A stretch of DNA of 64,000 nucleotides from Pseudoalteromonas sp. FUC4. Its GTDB lineage: Bacteria; Pseudomonadota; Gammaproteobacteria; Enterobacterales; Alteromonadaceae. How positions within the stretch are numbered: position 1 is the stretch's first letter; the number at the start of each line of letters is the position of its first letter. The position numbers and the translations under genes were made by a program. Positions 17,183 through 25,714 of the stretch are shown here, piece after piece. The stretch is from contig NZ_SEUI01000002.1 in NCBI RefSeq assembly GCF_008370255.1, positions 692,221-756,220 of the forward strand. Reading direction: 5' to 3'. The notes under the pieces are model-generated. The model saw nothing but the letters and a program-made list of their open reading frames with translations. It was not told the DNA's origin and made no database searches.

Positions 17183-17602
17183 TTAAAAGTAGGTATTTTT
17201 TACACATTGTTTATAAGTCGGCCCATAAATTAAGCTAGCGCTATTTATACACTCAAAATAAGCAAGATAGCCTACAAAAATTGACTCGAAGATTAATAGG
17301 CTAATACCTATCCAACTTGCAGAATTAATATATTCAAAAATAAAGAAAATACAAACTATTACCCAAAAGCAGTTGGCTATAGCTAATACTTTAATGGCTA
17401 ATAGGCTTCTTGTTCTTTTAAATGCTAATAAAAGTGCGCATATACCATAAAGTATATTAGCTGCTGTAATAAATTGAAGTGCATGTAAAGGTAAAGAATA
17501 AATTTCGTAGAACCAGGATTGAAAACTAAACAAAGTTAAACCAGCAAGTAAACCTGCTATACCATCAAAGTAGAGTATGTCTAATTTTTTATGTGCAATC
17601 AC
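17183..17602 (-). CDS. Hypothetical four-helix membrane protein
   Basis: 139 residues with four strongly hydrophobic segments (near 14-32, 42-61, 67-90 and 96-114) and a short polar tail. No family recognised. It starts 2 bases after the stop of the gene upstream (17605-17928), so the two form an operon. Confidence 0.65.
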   Translation of the reverse strand: MIAHKKLDILYFDGIAGLLAGLTLFSFQSWFYEIYSLPLHALQFITAANILYGICALLLAFKRTRSLLAIKVLAIANCFWVIVCIFFIFEYINSASWIGISLLIFESIFVGYLAYFECINSASLIYGPTYKQCVKNTYF

Positions 17603-17604
17603 TT

Positions 17605-17928
17605 TTAATACCCTTCAGCTTTTAACTGAGCTGCCTTTTTAAGAGCCCACCAACCAATCACTAAGCTCATTAATATACGTACAGGAAAGTAAATAACAGC
17701 TGGTATGCCAAATAACCAATTGGCAAAACCTTGCGGCATTACATAAAATGCGACCTGCTTCACCCAAAATATAAACTCAACATACTGCGCTAAAAAGTCA
17801 TTAAGCGATAAGCTTAAAAGTGCTAATTCATTACTTATTAAAACCCATAAGGCATATAAGCCAAGCAGACCATCACCCATACTGCCAATATAAGATGAGT
17901 AGCCTATAAATAATAAAAAACTGCGCAT
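17605..17928 (-). CDS. Hypothetical small membrane protein
   Basis: 107 residues with about three hydrophobic stretches and a basic C-terminus (WALKKAAQLKAEGY). AAGGA precedes the ATG. It is first in a two-gene unit with the 139-residue membrane protein. Function unknown. Confidence 0.65.
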   Translation of the reverse strand: MRSFLLFIGYSSYIGSMGDGLLGLYALWVLISNELALLSLSLNDFLAQYVEFIFWVKQVAFYVMPQGFANWLFGIPAVIYFPVRILMSLVIGWWALKKAAQLKAEGY

Positions 17929-18003
17929 GGTAAATCCTTGTTAGCTGAACCAGCAAGTCAAAATACAAACTAGCTAATCTAAAAAATATTAAAAATGGCT
18001 TTG

Positions 18004-18489
18004 TTAATTGCACCCTTTAGACGTTTTAACTAATTGAATATTATTAACACTTGCGTGTACTCCACAGTAAAACATGTAGTTAGAGCAATGATAGTTTTCA
18101 TCAATAATATTCAAACCATTCTCATCAAATTCTAGCTCAAACTTACAGTTAATATCGTATTCGGGCTCTTGCTCTTCAAACACCAGTTTTTTACCCTTTC
18201 GTATTAAAGGTAATGGTTCTGTCGTCCCTTCTAACGGAGCTGTGATAGTGCAAATATGAAAGTTAAAGCCCCAGATAAGACCTTCTGTAAAATATTTATC
18301 GTCTTTTTTAAATATATTTATATAGCTCGTTTTTAATTTAAAACGGTCATCACTTTCGCTCCCATCGTCGTTGAGCATAGGGATCGCGCTAGTTATTTTG
18401 TCTGTTCTTGAATAGCATCCTTCAAATGAGTCTGCATGTGAATATCCACTAAATACCGCACTTGCTAGCATAAAAGCTGTTTTAATCAT
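18004..18489 (-). CDS. Hypothetical secreted protein
   Basis: 161 residues. A short signal peptide (MIKTAFMLASAVFSGYSHA) is followed by a mature part with six cysteines (EGCYSRT, HICTIT, DINCKFE, YHCSNYMFYCG and KGCN), which suggests disulfides in the periplasm. AGGAG precedes the ATG at 18489. It lies 21 bases after the next gene upstream, probably in one operon with it and the RDD gene. Confidence 0.65.
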   Translation of the reverse strand: MIKTAFMLASAVFSGYSHADSFEGCYSRTDKITSAIPMLNDDGSESDDRFKLKTSYINIFKKDDKYFTEGLIWGFNFHICTITAPLEGTTEPLPLIRKGKKLVFEEQEPEYDINCKFELEFDENGLNIIDENYHCSNYMFYCGVHASVNNIQLVKTSKGCN

Positions 18490-18510
18490 CACTCGCTCCT
18501 TGCTGTAATG

Positions 18511-18975
18511 TTAAGTTCGCTCAAAAAAGCGCCCTGTATCATCTGTCATTTTTACTGGTAAACCGTTACCAACCATAAAGTGATAAAAACGCAAATCATC
18601 AATCAAGTCAGGGGCTGATATTTCTATGTCTCGGTAAGTCGCGTCTCTAAATTTAAACCTTAAGGTATGCTCAAACCGCTTCGTTTGACAATAAAGTACT
18701 TCTTCTAGCTCAGACACCTTTATAGTTATACCAAGTAATTTAAATTCATCATTGGCAATATCAATAGCTTGTGATTGCTTATTATTTGTAGATAGCCATT
18801 CAATAACCACTCCTAAAGAAGATAACCCAAACAAATATAAAAACTGATGCAATAAAGGTTTTTCGTTAATTACTTCCATGTAAAATAGCAAAATGACAAT
18901 AAATAATGCTGATAAAGCCAAACTATAGACTATTTTAAATCCGGGTAATTTTTTTTGCCTAGGCAAAGCTGCCAT
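18511..18975 (-). CDS. Hypothetical protein with two N-terminal membrane helices
   Basis: 154 residues. Helices at about 14-32 and 41-60 form a hairpin. The C-terminal 90 residues are soluble and predicted mostly beta (KVSELEEVLYCQTKRFEHTLRF), resembling small PH-like modules. No family is assigned. AGGA precedes the ATG. It lies 15 bases downstream of the RDD gene. Confidence 0.6.
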   Translation of the reverse strand: MAALPRQKKLPGFKIVYSLALSALFIVILLFYMEVINEKPLLHQFLYLFGLSSLGVVIEWLSTNNKQSQAIDIANDEFKLLGITIKVSELEEVLYCQTKRFEHTLRFKFRDATYRDIEISAPDLIDDLRFYHFMVGNGLPVKMTDDTGRFFERT

Positions 18976-18989
18976 AATTAATATCCTGA

Positions 18990-19586
18990 TTAATCTACAT
19001 AACTCACTTTTGTTCCCGCTAAATGATCATGTAAACATCGTTTATCTTTTCCAAATATAAATAATGGATTAACAAAACCAGCTATAAACTGACCTACCGA
19101 AGGGACCAATGATAATAGTTGCATACAAAGCATGCGTTTAAAGTAAATTGTAGTAAAGCTTGCTTGTGTACCGTCTAAATTTTCAATACGGATAGACATT
19201 AAAGATTTACCAATTGTTTGTCCGCGTTGGTACATGAGGTAACCATGAAGCACTAACGTGCTTAATATGCCATAACCTAGCAAACCTACAGATAAAGTAA
19301 GTGTTGGTTGGCTTAAATTATCAAACCCTACGAGTATGAATACAGGTATAAAACAAGCAACACCTAAAACGCCATCAACAATAGCAGCCACTAGCCTATC
19401 TGAGCGCGTTGCTTTTTCTCCTGCTACTTTTGATACAATATTTTCAGATGGGTTCTGTGCTTCTCGCGTTTCAATTAAGTCGTCTATTTCTTTTGCTCGT
19501 TCTGGGTAGGCTTCGCGATCTATAGCTCTCGCTGATGAGTAAAGCTCATCTAAAGTGTAGGTAGAAAAATCAATTTCAGAGTCCAT
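18990..19586 (-). CDS. RDD-family membrane protein
   Basis: 198 residues. After an acidic N-terminal 60 residues comes the RDD domain. RSDRLVAAIVDGVLG carries the Arg-Asp pair, RGQTIGKSLMSIRIENLDG is the central motif, and KDKRCLHDHLAGTKV closes it with the last Asp. Three to four membrane segments are present. RDD proteins may act in ion exchange, but the role is unclear. It heads a run of three minus-strand genes ending at 18004. Confidence 0.85.
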   Translation of the reverse strand: MDSEIDFSTYTLDELYSSARAIDREAYPERAKEIDDLIETREAQNPSENIVSKVAGEKATRSDRLVAAIVDGVLGVACFIPVFILVGFDNLSQPTLTLSVGLLGYGILSTLVLHGYLMYQRGQTIGKSLMSIRIENLDGTQASFTTIYFKRMLCMQLLSLVPSVGQFIAGFVNPLFIFGKDKRCLHDHLAGTKVSYVD

Positions 19587-19691
19587 TTAAATCAAGTCCG
19601 CACTTTCATTTAATCGTAATTTAACACAATTAATTTAGGTTATTCAAATGTTTATGTGATTTTAATAACATACCATAACGTGTTGACGTTG

Positions 19692-19961
19692 TTATAACTC
19701 GAACCGCAAGCGTGCTCCTAAATCACGCGCATCAGCAGGCTCTTTTATATTCATTATACGGCCATTAAAAAACATGTCCCCTTGGTCAGGTTTAACCACA
19801 CCATAAAGCATTTTCATTAATGTGCTTTTACCTGCACCGTTTTCACCTAATAAGGCATGCACTTCACCATGCTTAATTTTTAAGGTTACGTCATTATTGG
19901 CTATACATCCGGGATACTGCTTTGTCATTACCTGCATAGTAAGGCGGTATTTATTATTCAT
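19692..19961 (-). pseudogene. Truncated ABC-transporter ATPase (nucleoside/simple-sugar type)
   Basis: Only the first 83 or so residues of the ATPase remain: LLGENGAGKSTLMKMLYGVV is the Walker A region, and GRIMNIKEPADARDLG is the segment before the Q-loop. The frame then runs into unrelated ARLRFEL and a stop, with no Q-loop, signature or Walker B. The type matches YufO/RbsA-like ATPases of nucleoside or purine importers. It diverges from xdhA and shares the operator region, so a purine-compound ABC importer was probably deleted here, leaving the gene stump. Confidence 0.85.
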
Positions 19962-20013
19962 TATTAGGGCCTATTTGTACTTAATGAGCAATTTAGCCTA
20001 CTCAAAACATCAA

Positions 20014-20029
20014 CTGACCGACCGGTCAA
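20014..20029. promoter_or_regulatory. RutR-like operator upstream of xdhA
   Basis: CTGACCGACCGGTCAA has half-sites TGACC and GGTCA separated by 4 bases, as in the RutR box TTGACCAnnTGGTCAA. It lies 131 bases before the xdhA start and 53 bases before the start of the ABC ATPase remnant, well placed to control both directions. Confidence 0.6.
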
Positions 20030-20159
20030 CAATGGCATGGTAACTGCAATATACTTACCAAGATGAAAAAGTATTTTTCTTACCCGTGCGCAAACAACAA
20101 GAAAAAACATACGCCAAGCCTTTATGTATCAGGGCTTTATAAAAATTAAGGGGGTCTGT

Positions 20160-21659
20160 GTGATTCAATTTTTATTAAATAACACGCCAATTGAAGTACA
20201 AGAATGCTCGCCAAGTCTCACCATTTTGGACTGGCTACGCACCAAAAAAGGGAAAGTGGGCACCAAAGAAGGGTGTGCAACTGGCGACTGTGGCGCGTGT
20301 ACAATTTTAGTGGGTGAAGAGCGTATAAATGCAAACGGGCAAGCTAGTTGGCAATACAAAACCATGAACAGCTGTTTATTGTTATTAGGTAATGCGCATG
20401 CAAAACATATAGTAACGGTAGAGGCTGTGACTACTGGCTTATACCCAAACTTAACCGATTTACACCCCGTGCAACGTGCACTGGTAGAGTGCCATGGTTC
20501 GCAATGTGGTTTTTGCACGCCTGGTATAATAATGAGTTTGTTGGCTCTTTATATTAATGAGCCAACGTACCCTGGTAAAAAAGCGGTTATTCATGCACTT
20601 GGCGGTAACTTATGCCGTTGTACAGGTTATAGCCCTATATTACTTGCAGCCGAAAAAGCCTATAGCTATGAACGTAAAGCTGAACCGTACTCAGCAATGG
20701 CCGCTCAATTTAAAGCATCACTTAATACGCAATATGATGACAATATTCCATTGTTAAAAAATGGTCCTCGCAAATTTTACTTACCACAAACGGCCCAGCA
20801 ACTTGTTGAGCTAAAAGCGCTTTATCCTTATACACATTTAGTTGCTGGTGGCACCGACTTTGCCATTGAGCTTAGCCAAAACATGCTCTTACCAGATGTA
20901 ATTATTTCCCTTAGCCAAGTAAAGGAGCTTTGCACCTTGGCAGATAATAACGGTGAGCTACACATTGGTGCAGCACTACCTTATAGCCAATTTGTTGAGG
21001 TATTTTATAACCATTACCCAGAGTCAAAAGAGCTATTTGAACGCTTAGGATCAAGCCAAGTACGTAACAGCGGCACGCTTGGTGGCAGCATAGGAAATGC
21101 CTCTCCTATTGGCGATCCAGCTCCCCTTTTAATCGCTCTTAATGCATCAATGGATTTATTAAGCAGCGCAGGCACGCGCACTATAAAAGTTGCCGACTAC
21201 TTTATTGATTACAAAAAAACGGTTCTTAAAAGCGATGAGGTAATTAGCAAGTTCACCATCCCAAAGCGCCCAGAGTCACTAAAACTGGCGTGTCATAAAA
21301 TATCAAAACGCTTTGAAGACGATATATCTACCGTGTGTTTGGTACTTGCTATAGAGCATTCACAAAACATGATTACTCAAGCCCGCTGCGCTATGGGCGG
21401 TATGGCAGCTATTCCTAAGCGCGCGCAGCATATTGAGCAAAAGCTGATATCTCAATCATTACAAGTGAGCACTTTTATAGACGCAGCAACGGCTATTAAC
21501 GATGACTTCACGCCCATGAGCGATGTAAGAAGCAGTGCGCATTACCGCACCACGGTAAGCAAAAACTTATTACAACGCATTGGTATTGAGTTTTGTGAGC
21601 CGCAAGCAAGCAACAATAACAACATTGCCATTACGAGGATCTCACATGCGTCACTTTGA
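20160..21659 (+). CDS. xdhA: Xanthine dehydrogenase small subunit (2Fe-2S and FAD)
   Basis: 499 residues from the GTG at 20160, chosen because GGGGG lies 5 bases upstream and the protein then begins VIQFLLNNTPIEV, as in other XdhA. Two [2Fe-2S] centres are visible: the plant ferredoxin-like CATGDCGAC and the C-terminal type CGFCTPG plus CRCTGY. The FAD domain follows, with VAGGTDFAIE and GTLGGSIGNASPIGD. XdhA passes electrons from the molybdenum subunit to NAD+ while hypoxanthine and xanthine are oxidised to urate. The start of the eight-gene purine operon is here; xdhB overlaps its end by 14 bases. Confidence 0.95.
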   Translation: MIQFLLNNTPIEVQECSPSLTILDWLRTKKGKVGTKEGCATGDCGACTILVGEERINANGQASWQYKTMNSCLLLLGNAHAKHIVTVEAVTTGLYPNLTDLHPVQRALVECHGSQCGFCTPGIIMSLLALYINEPTYPGKKAVIHALGGNLCRCTGYSPILLAAEKAYSYERKAEPYSAMAAQFKASLNTQYDDNIPLLKNGPRKFYLPQTAQQLVELKALYPYTHLVAGGTDFAIELSQNMLLPDVIISLSQVKELCTLADNNGELHIGAALPYSQFVEVFYNHYPESKELFERLGSSQVRNSGTLGGSIGNASPIGDPAPLLIALNASMDLLSSAGTRTIKVADYFIDYKKTVLKSDEVISKFTIPKRPESLKLACHKISKRFEDDISTVCLVLAIEHSQNMITQARCAMGGMAAIPKRAQHIEQKLISQSLQVSTFIDAATAINDDFTPMSDVRSSAHYRTTVSKNLLQRIGIEFCEPQASNNNNIAITRISHASL

Positions 21660-23985
21660 AATGGATAAACTAAAAGCGCAAGGTGGTAGCGTTGGACAAT
21701 CTAAATATCACGAAAGCGCTATTAAACAAGTTTGTGGCAGTGCAAATTTTGCCGACGATAATCCTGAGCCTTACGGTTGCCTGCATGCATACCCAGTGCT
21801 CGCCCCTGTTACAAGCGGCTTTATTAAATCAATTGATACCAGTCACGCACTAGCAGTTAAAGGCGTTAAACGTATTTTATCTGCCGAAGATGTTCCGGGT
21901 AAATTAGATATTGGCCCAGTATTTCCAGGTGACGTATTACTCACTAGTCATGAAATTCAATACCACGGGCAACCGGTGCTGGTAGTAGTTGCCGACACCT
22001 ATGAAATAGCGCGCCGCGCTGCACGCTTGGTGGTTATAGAGTGCGAGCAAACTACACCCATACTTGATATTAAAGAAGCTATTAGTAAAGAGCATTGGGT
22101 AAGGCCGCCCCATTCACTTAACCGTGGTAACAGCGAAAACGCCATTAATAACGCAACCCACCAGCTTAAAGGCGAAATAAACATAGGCGGGCAAGAACAC
22201 TTTTATTTAGAAGGCCAAATAGCGCTGGCGCAACCTGATAACGACGGGGGCATTCATGTTCAATGTTCTACGCAACACCCTACTGAGGTTCAACACTTAG
22301 TTGCTAAAATTTTAAAAAAGCCATTTAGCTTTGTAAACGTAGAAACCCGCCGTATGGGCGGTGCTTTTGGCGGCAAAGAAACCCAAGGCGCACCGTGGGC
22401 TTGCCTTGCAGCGCTTGCGGTTTATTACCTTGGCTGCGCAGTAAAAATGCGCCTAGCCCGCAGCGACGATTTTAAATTAACCGGTAAGCGCCACCCTTTT
22501 TATAATCACTATCATGTTGGTTTTGACGAAAATGGTTTAATAGAAGGTGCCGACGTTACCGTAAACGGATTTTGTGGCTACTCCCCAGATTTATCAGATG
22601 CAATTGTAGATCGCGCGATGTTTCATGCCGATAACGCCTACTACTACCCAGCCGCCACAATTAAAGGTAATCGCTGTAAAGTAAATACCGTAAGCCATAC
22701 CGCATTTAGAGGGTTTGGAGGCCCGCAAGGGATGATTATGGGCGAGCTAATAATGGACGATATAGCAGCTAAATTAGGTAAAGATCCGCTTGAGATCCGA
22801 AAGCTCAATTTATACAAAAAAGGCCGAGATACCACGCCGTACCATCAAACCGTGGAGCAACATCTTTTAAAAGATATGATAAACCAGCTTGAGGAGTCGG
22901 GTGATTACTGGGCGCGTAAAGAGGCTATTAAAGCCTTTAATACCACATCGCCTATTATCAAAAAAGGCCTTGCGATGACGCCGGTTAAATACGGTATATC
23001 GTTTACTGTACAACACTTAAACCAAGCCGGCGCATTAGTGCATGTATATAGCGATGGCTCTATACATTTAAACCACGGCGGCACCGAAATGGGCCAAGGG
23101 CTAAACACCAAAATTGCGCAAATTGTGGCCCATGGCTTTGGGGTCGATTTTAACGCGGTAAGTATTAGTGCTACGCGTACTGACAAAGTGCCAAACACCT
23201 CGCCAACAGCGGCCTCAAGTGGTACCGACTTAAACGGTATGGCGGCGCTAAACGCAGTAAACACAATAAAAGAGCGCTTAATTGATTTTATTACCGAGCA
23301 CTTTGAAGTAGACAGCCAAAGTATTACATTTAAAGATAACCTCATTACTTTTAGTAAAGGGGAAATTAGCTTTAGCGAACTTGCAAACCTTGCTTATATG
23401 AATCGTATATCGCTTTCATCAACGGGTTATTACGCGACACCCAAAATTCATTACGATAGAGCCAAAGGCGAAGGCCGTCCGTTTTTTTACTACGCACACG
23501 GCGTGGCACTCAGTGAAGTAGAAGTAGATACGCTTACGGGCGAAAACACGGTAACCCGCGTTGATATACTGCACGATGTAGGCAGTTCAATTAACCCAGC
23601 ACTTGATATAGGGCAAATTGAAGGCGCCTTTGTGCAAGGTATGGGCTGGCTAACAACCGAAGACTTACAATGGAATGATAAAGGCCAGCTTGCAAGCTTT
23701 GGCCCAGCCAACTACAAAATACCAGCCATTGGCGATACCCCGGCCGAATTTAACGTCAATCTTTATAACTCAGCAAATCCAGAAACCACCGTGTTTAGAT
23801 CAAAAGCCGTAGGCGAGCCGCCATTTATGCTGGCCTTTAGCGTGTGGAGTGCTATTCGTAATGCAATAAGCAGTGTGGCTGATTACAAATACACCGCCCC
23901 ACTGGATACACCCACAACCCCTGAGCGAGTATTGAGTGCAATTGAGCAAACCGCTAGCTGGTTTAAGGAGCATCAACATGACTAA
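21646..23985 (+). CDS. xdhB: Xanthine dehydrogenase molybdenum-binding subunit
   Basis: About 779 residues from the ATG at 21646, preceded by GAGG 8 bases upstream. Molybdopterin-contact motifs are RRMGGAFGGKE, TAFRGFGGPQGM and GGTEMGQGL. The catalytic base Glu lies in SKAVGEPPFMLA near the C-terminus. With XdhA it forms the cytosolic xanthine dehydrogenase that hydroxylates hypoxanthine and xanthine to urate. It overlaps xdhA by 14 bases and xdhC by 8. Confidence 0.95.
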   Translation: MRHFEMDKLKAQGGSVGQSKYHESAIKQVCGSANFADDNPEPYGCLHAYPVLAPVTSGFIKSIDTSHALAVKGVKRILSAEDVPGKLDIGPVFPGDVLLTSHEIQYHGQPVLVVVADTYEIARRAARLVVIECEQTTPILDIKEAISKEHWVRPPHSLNRGNSENAINNATHQLKGEINIGGQEHFYLEGQIALAQPDNDGGIHVQCSTQHPTEVQHLVAKILKKPFSFVNVETRRMGGAFGGKETQGAPWACLAALAVYYLGCAVKMRLARSDDFKLTGKRHPFYNHYHVGFDENGLIEGADVTVNGFCGYSPDLSDAIVDRAMFHADNAYYYPAATIKGNRCKVNTVSHTAFRGFGGPQGMIMGELIMDDIAAKLGKDPLEIRKLNLYKKGRDTTPYHQTVEQHLLKDMINQLEESGDYWARKEAIKAFNTTSPIIKKGLAMTPVKYGISFTVQHLNQAGALVHVYSDGSIHLNHGGTEMGQGLNTKIAQIVAHGFGVDFNAVSISATRTDKVPNTSPTAASSGTDLNGMAALNAVNTIKERLIDFITEHFEVDSQSITFKDNLITFSKGEISFSELANLAYMNRISLSSTGYYATPKIHYDRAKGEGRPFFYYAHGVALSEVEVDTLTGENTVTRVDILHDVGSSINPALDIGQIEGAFVQGMGWLTTEDLQWNDKGQLASFGPANYKIPAIGDTPAEFNVNLYNSANPETTVFRSKAVGEPPFMLAFSVWSAIRNAISSVADYKYTAPLDTPTTPERVLSAIEQTASWFKEHQHD

Positions 23986-24868
23986 TTTAAATGAGTCGTT
24001 TCAGGGTTTTCATACCCAAAACTGGGCGCAGGCTATAAACGAGCATGAACAAAGCGGCACTAACTATATAATTGCCACGGTACTTGGCACCAATGGCTCA
24101 ACCCCACGCAGCACAGGCTCAAAAATGGTAATAAGCGGCGAGCATATTTACGACACCCTTGGCGGTGGTCACCTTGAATACGTAGTAATAGAAAAAGCCC
24201 GCAAGCTACTTGCTAAAGGCGAGGCCGCCCAAGTAATTGAGCAGTTTAACCTAGGCGCAAATTTAGGCCAGTGCTGCGGCGGGGCTGCCACCGTTATGCT
24301 TGAATGCATGCAATGCGAGCGCTTTACCCTCGACATTTATGGCGCAGGCCACGTAGCACAAGCGCTTATTGGTATATTAGCACAGCTGCCTATGCGCATA
24401 CGCTGGATAGATAGCCGCGCCGATGTATTCCCACAGAACATTCCTAATAACGTAGTAAAAGTGGTTGATGAAGAGCCAACAGAGCAAGTTAAACGCGCGC
24501 CCAAAGCTAATAATTACTTAATATTAACCCATAACCACCAGCTCGACTTTGCACTCACCCAAGCCATTATTAAACGCGCTGATGCCAATTGGCTGGGCGT
24601 TATTGGCTCTGACACTAAAGCAAAACGTTTTAAGCAGCGCTTAGCTCATCGCGATTTTACCACCGAGCAAATAAAGCAAATGGTCTGCCCTGTTGGGCTT
24701 GAAAATGTAACGGGCAAGCTCCCTATGGAAGTGGCAATATCAATTAGTGGGCAGTTAATTGGCCTTTATCAGGCTATGCAAACCCATGCGCCTAAACGCC
24801 AAGGTGTGCAATGGCGAGCACTTAAAAATGCCCTAATTAACACCACGCAAGAGGAAGTAGATGCATGA
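23978..24868 (+). CDS. xdhC: Xanthine dehydrogenase accessory protein XdhC
   Basis: 296 residues from the ATG at 23978 with AAGGAG 7 bases upstream. The N-terminal VLGTNGSTPRSTGSKMVIS and GGGHLEYVVIEKA, then GQCCGGAATVMLE, are XdhC signatures. The C-terminal half is a Rossmann domain starting LDIYGAGHVAQALI. XdhC binds and sulfurates the molybdenum cofactor and delivers it to XdhB. Overlaps on both sides fit a tightly coupled operon. Confidence 0.95.
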   Translation: MTNLNESFQGFHTQNWAQAINEHEQSGTNYIIATVLGTNGSTPRSTGSKMVISGEHIYDTLGGGHLEYVVIEKARKLLAKGEAAQVIEQFNLGANLGQCCGGAATVMLECMQCERFTLDIYGAGHVAQALIGILAQLPMRIRWIDSRADVFPQNIPNNVVKVVDEEPTEQVKRAPKANNYLILTHNHQLDFALTQAIIKRADANWLGVIGSDTKAKRFKQRLAHRDFTTEQIKQMVCPVGLENVTGKLPMEVAISISGQLIGLYQAMQTHAPKRQGVQWRALKNALINTTQEEVDA

Positions 24869-25365
24869 GTCGCTTAAAAATTAATAACCTAAATGAAGCG
24901 CAAGCGCATCAGGTATTAGAGCATTGCTGTGCCGCCCCTAAATGGGTAAGCGGTATGCTAAATACCATGCCATTTGAAAATAAAGAGCATCTATTTCAGA
25001 GCGCGCAAAGCGTATGGGATAGCCTAGGTGAGAGCGATTATTTGGCCGCTTTTGAAGGCCACCCGCAAATTGGCGATTTATCAACATTAAGTAAAAAGTA
25101 CGCCGCTACAGCGCAAAAAGCGGGGCACGAGCAATCAGGAATGAGCAAAGCAAACGAGCAAACCCTTAAAAAAATGATTGCGCTAAATAAAGAATACCTC
25201 AGTAAATTTGGCTTTATATTTATTGTGTGTGCCAGCGGCAAAAGTGCTGAGCAAATGCTTGAACTTATTGAGCAGCGTATACACAACACCCGCAGCACAG
25301 AGCTTAATATAGCTGCAGGCGAACAAGCCAAAATAACAAAAATAAGATTGGAGTCGTTGCTATGA
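24865..25365 (+). CDS. uraD: 2-oxo-4-hydroxy-4-carboxy-5-ureidoimidazoline (OHCU) decarboxylase
   Basis: 166 residues, the usual UraD length. The catalytic motif EGHPQIGD near residue 70 supplies the active-site His. KFGFIFIVCASGKSA near residue 118 is the second family signature. UraD decarboxylates OHCU to (S)-allantoin, step three of urate breakdown. It overlaps xdhC and uraH by 4 bases each. Confidence 0.95.
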   Translation: MSRLKINNLNEAQAHQVLEHCCAAPKWVSGMLNTMPFENKEHLFQSAQSVWDSLGESDYLAAFEGHPQIGDLSTLSKKYAATAQKAGHEQSGMSKANEQTLKKMIALNKEYLSKFGFIFIVCASGKSAEQMLELIEQRIHNTRSTELNIAAGEQAKITKIRLESLL

Positions 25366-25712
25366 ATAAAAGTATAAAAAAAAGCCCTATCACCACCCAT
25401 ATTTTAGATACCAGCACAGGCAAACCGGCTGAAAATGTAGCTGTACAATTGTTTTTACTTACTAATAACGAGTGGGAATTAATTGCTCAAGGTAAAACAA
25501 ATAGCGACGGGCGAATTACCGATTGGCTAAATACAGAAGTAGAATTTGCAACCTATAAGCTAGTATTTGATTTAGATAGTTACTATGAAAATCAACCTAC
25601 CCCTGCGTTTTACCCAGAGGCGCAAATTACCTTTAGATTACAAGATAAAAAACACCATCATATTCCGTTATTGCTTAGCCCATTTGGCTACTCAACGTAC
25701 AGAGGCAGCTAA
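25362..25712 (+). CDS. uraH: 5-hydroxyisourate hydrolase (transthyretin-like)
   Basis: 116 residues. The N-terminal ITTHILDTSTGKPAENV and the C-terminal tetrapeptide YRGS are diagnostic of HIUase; His and Arg active-site residues are in place. It hydrolyses the product of urate oxidation to OHCU for UraD. No signal peptide is evident, so it is cytosolic. It overlaps uraD by 4 bases. Confidence 0.95.
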   Translation: MNKSIKKSPITTHILDTSTGKPAENVAVQLFLLTNNEWELIAQGKTNSDGRITDWLNTEVEFATYKLVFDLDSYYENQPTPAFYPEAQITFRLQDKKHHHIPLLLSPFGYSTYRGS

Positions 25713-25714
25713 TT

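Noticed and set aside
17937..17946. CTTGTTAGCT and similar TTGTTAGCT at 15844 as cassette borders
   Set aside because: They lack a matching partner around a gene in the right orientation. Seven-base heptamers are expected several times by chance in this length of sequence.
22905..23345. Long antisense frames within xdhB and similar ones in guaD, astB, hpxW and the curlin gene
   Set aside because: They are shadows of strongly coding genes in another frame, without ribosome sites or recognisable proteins.
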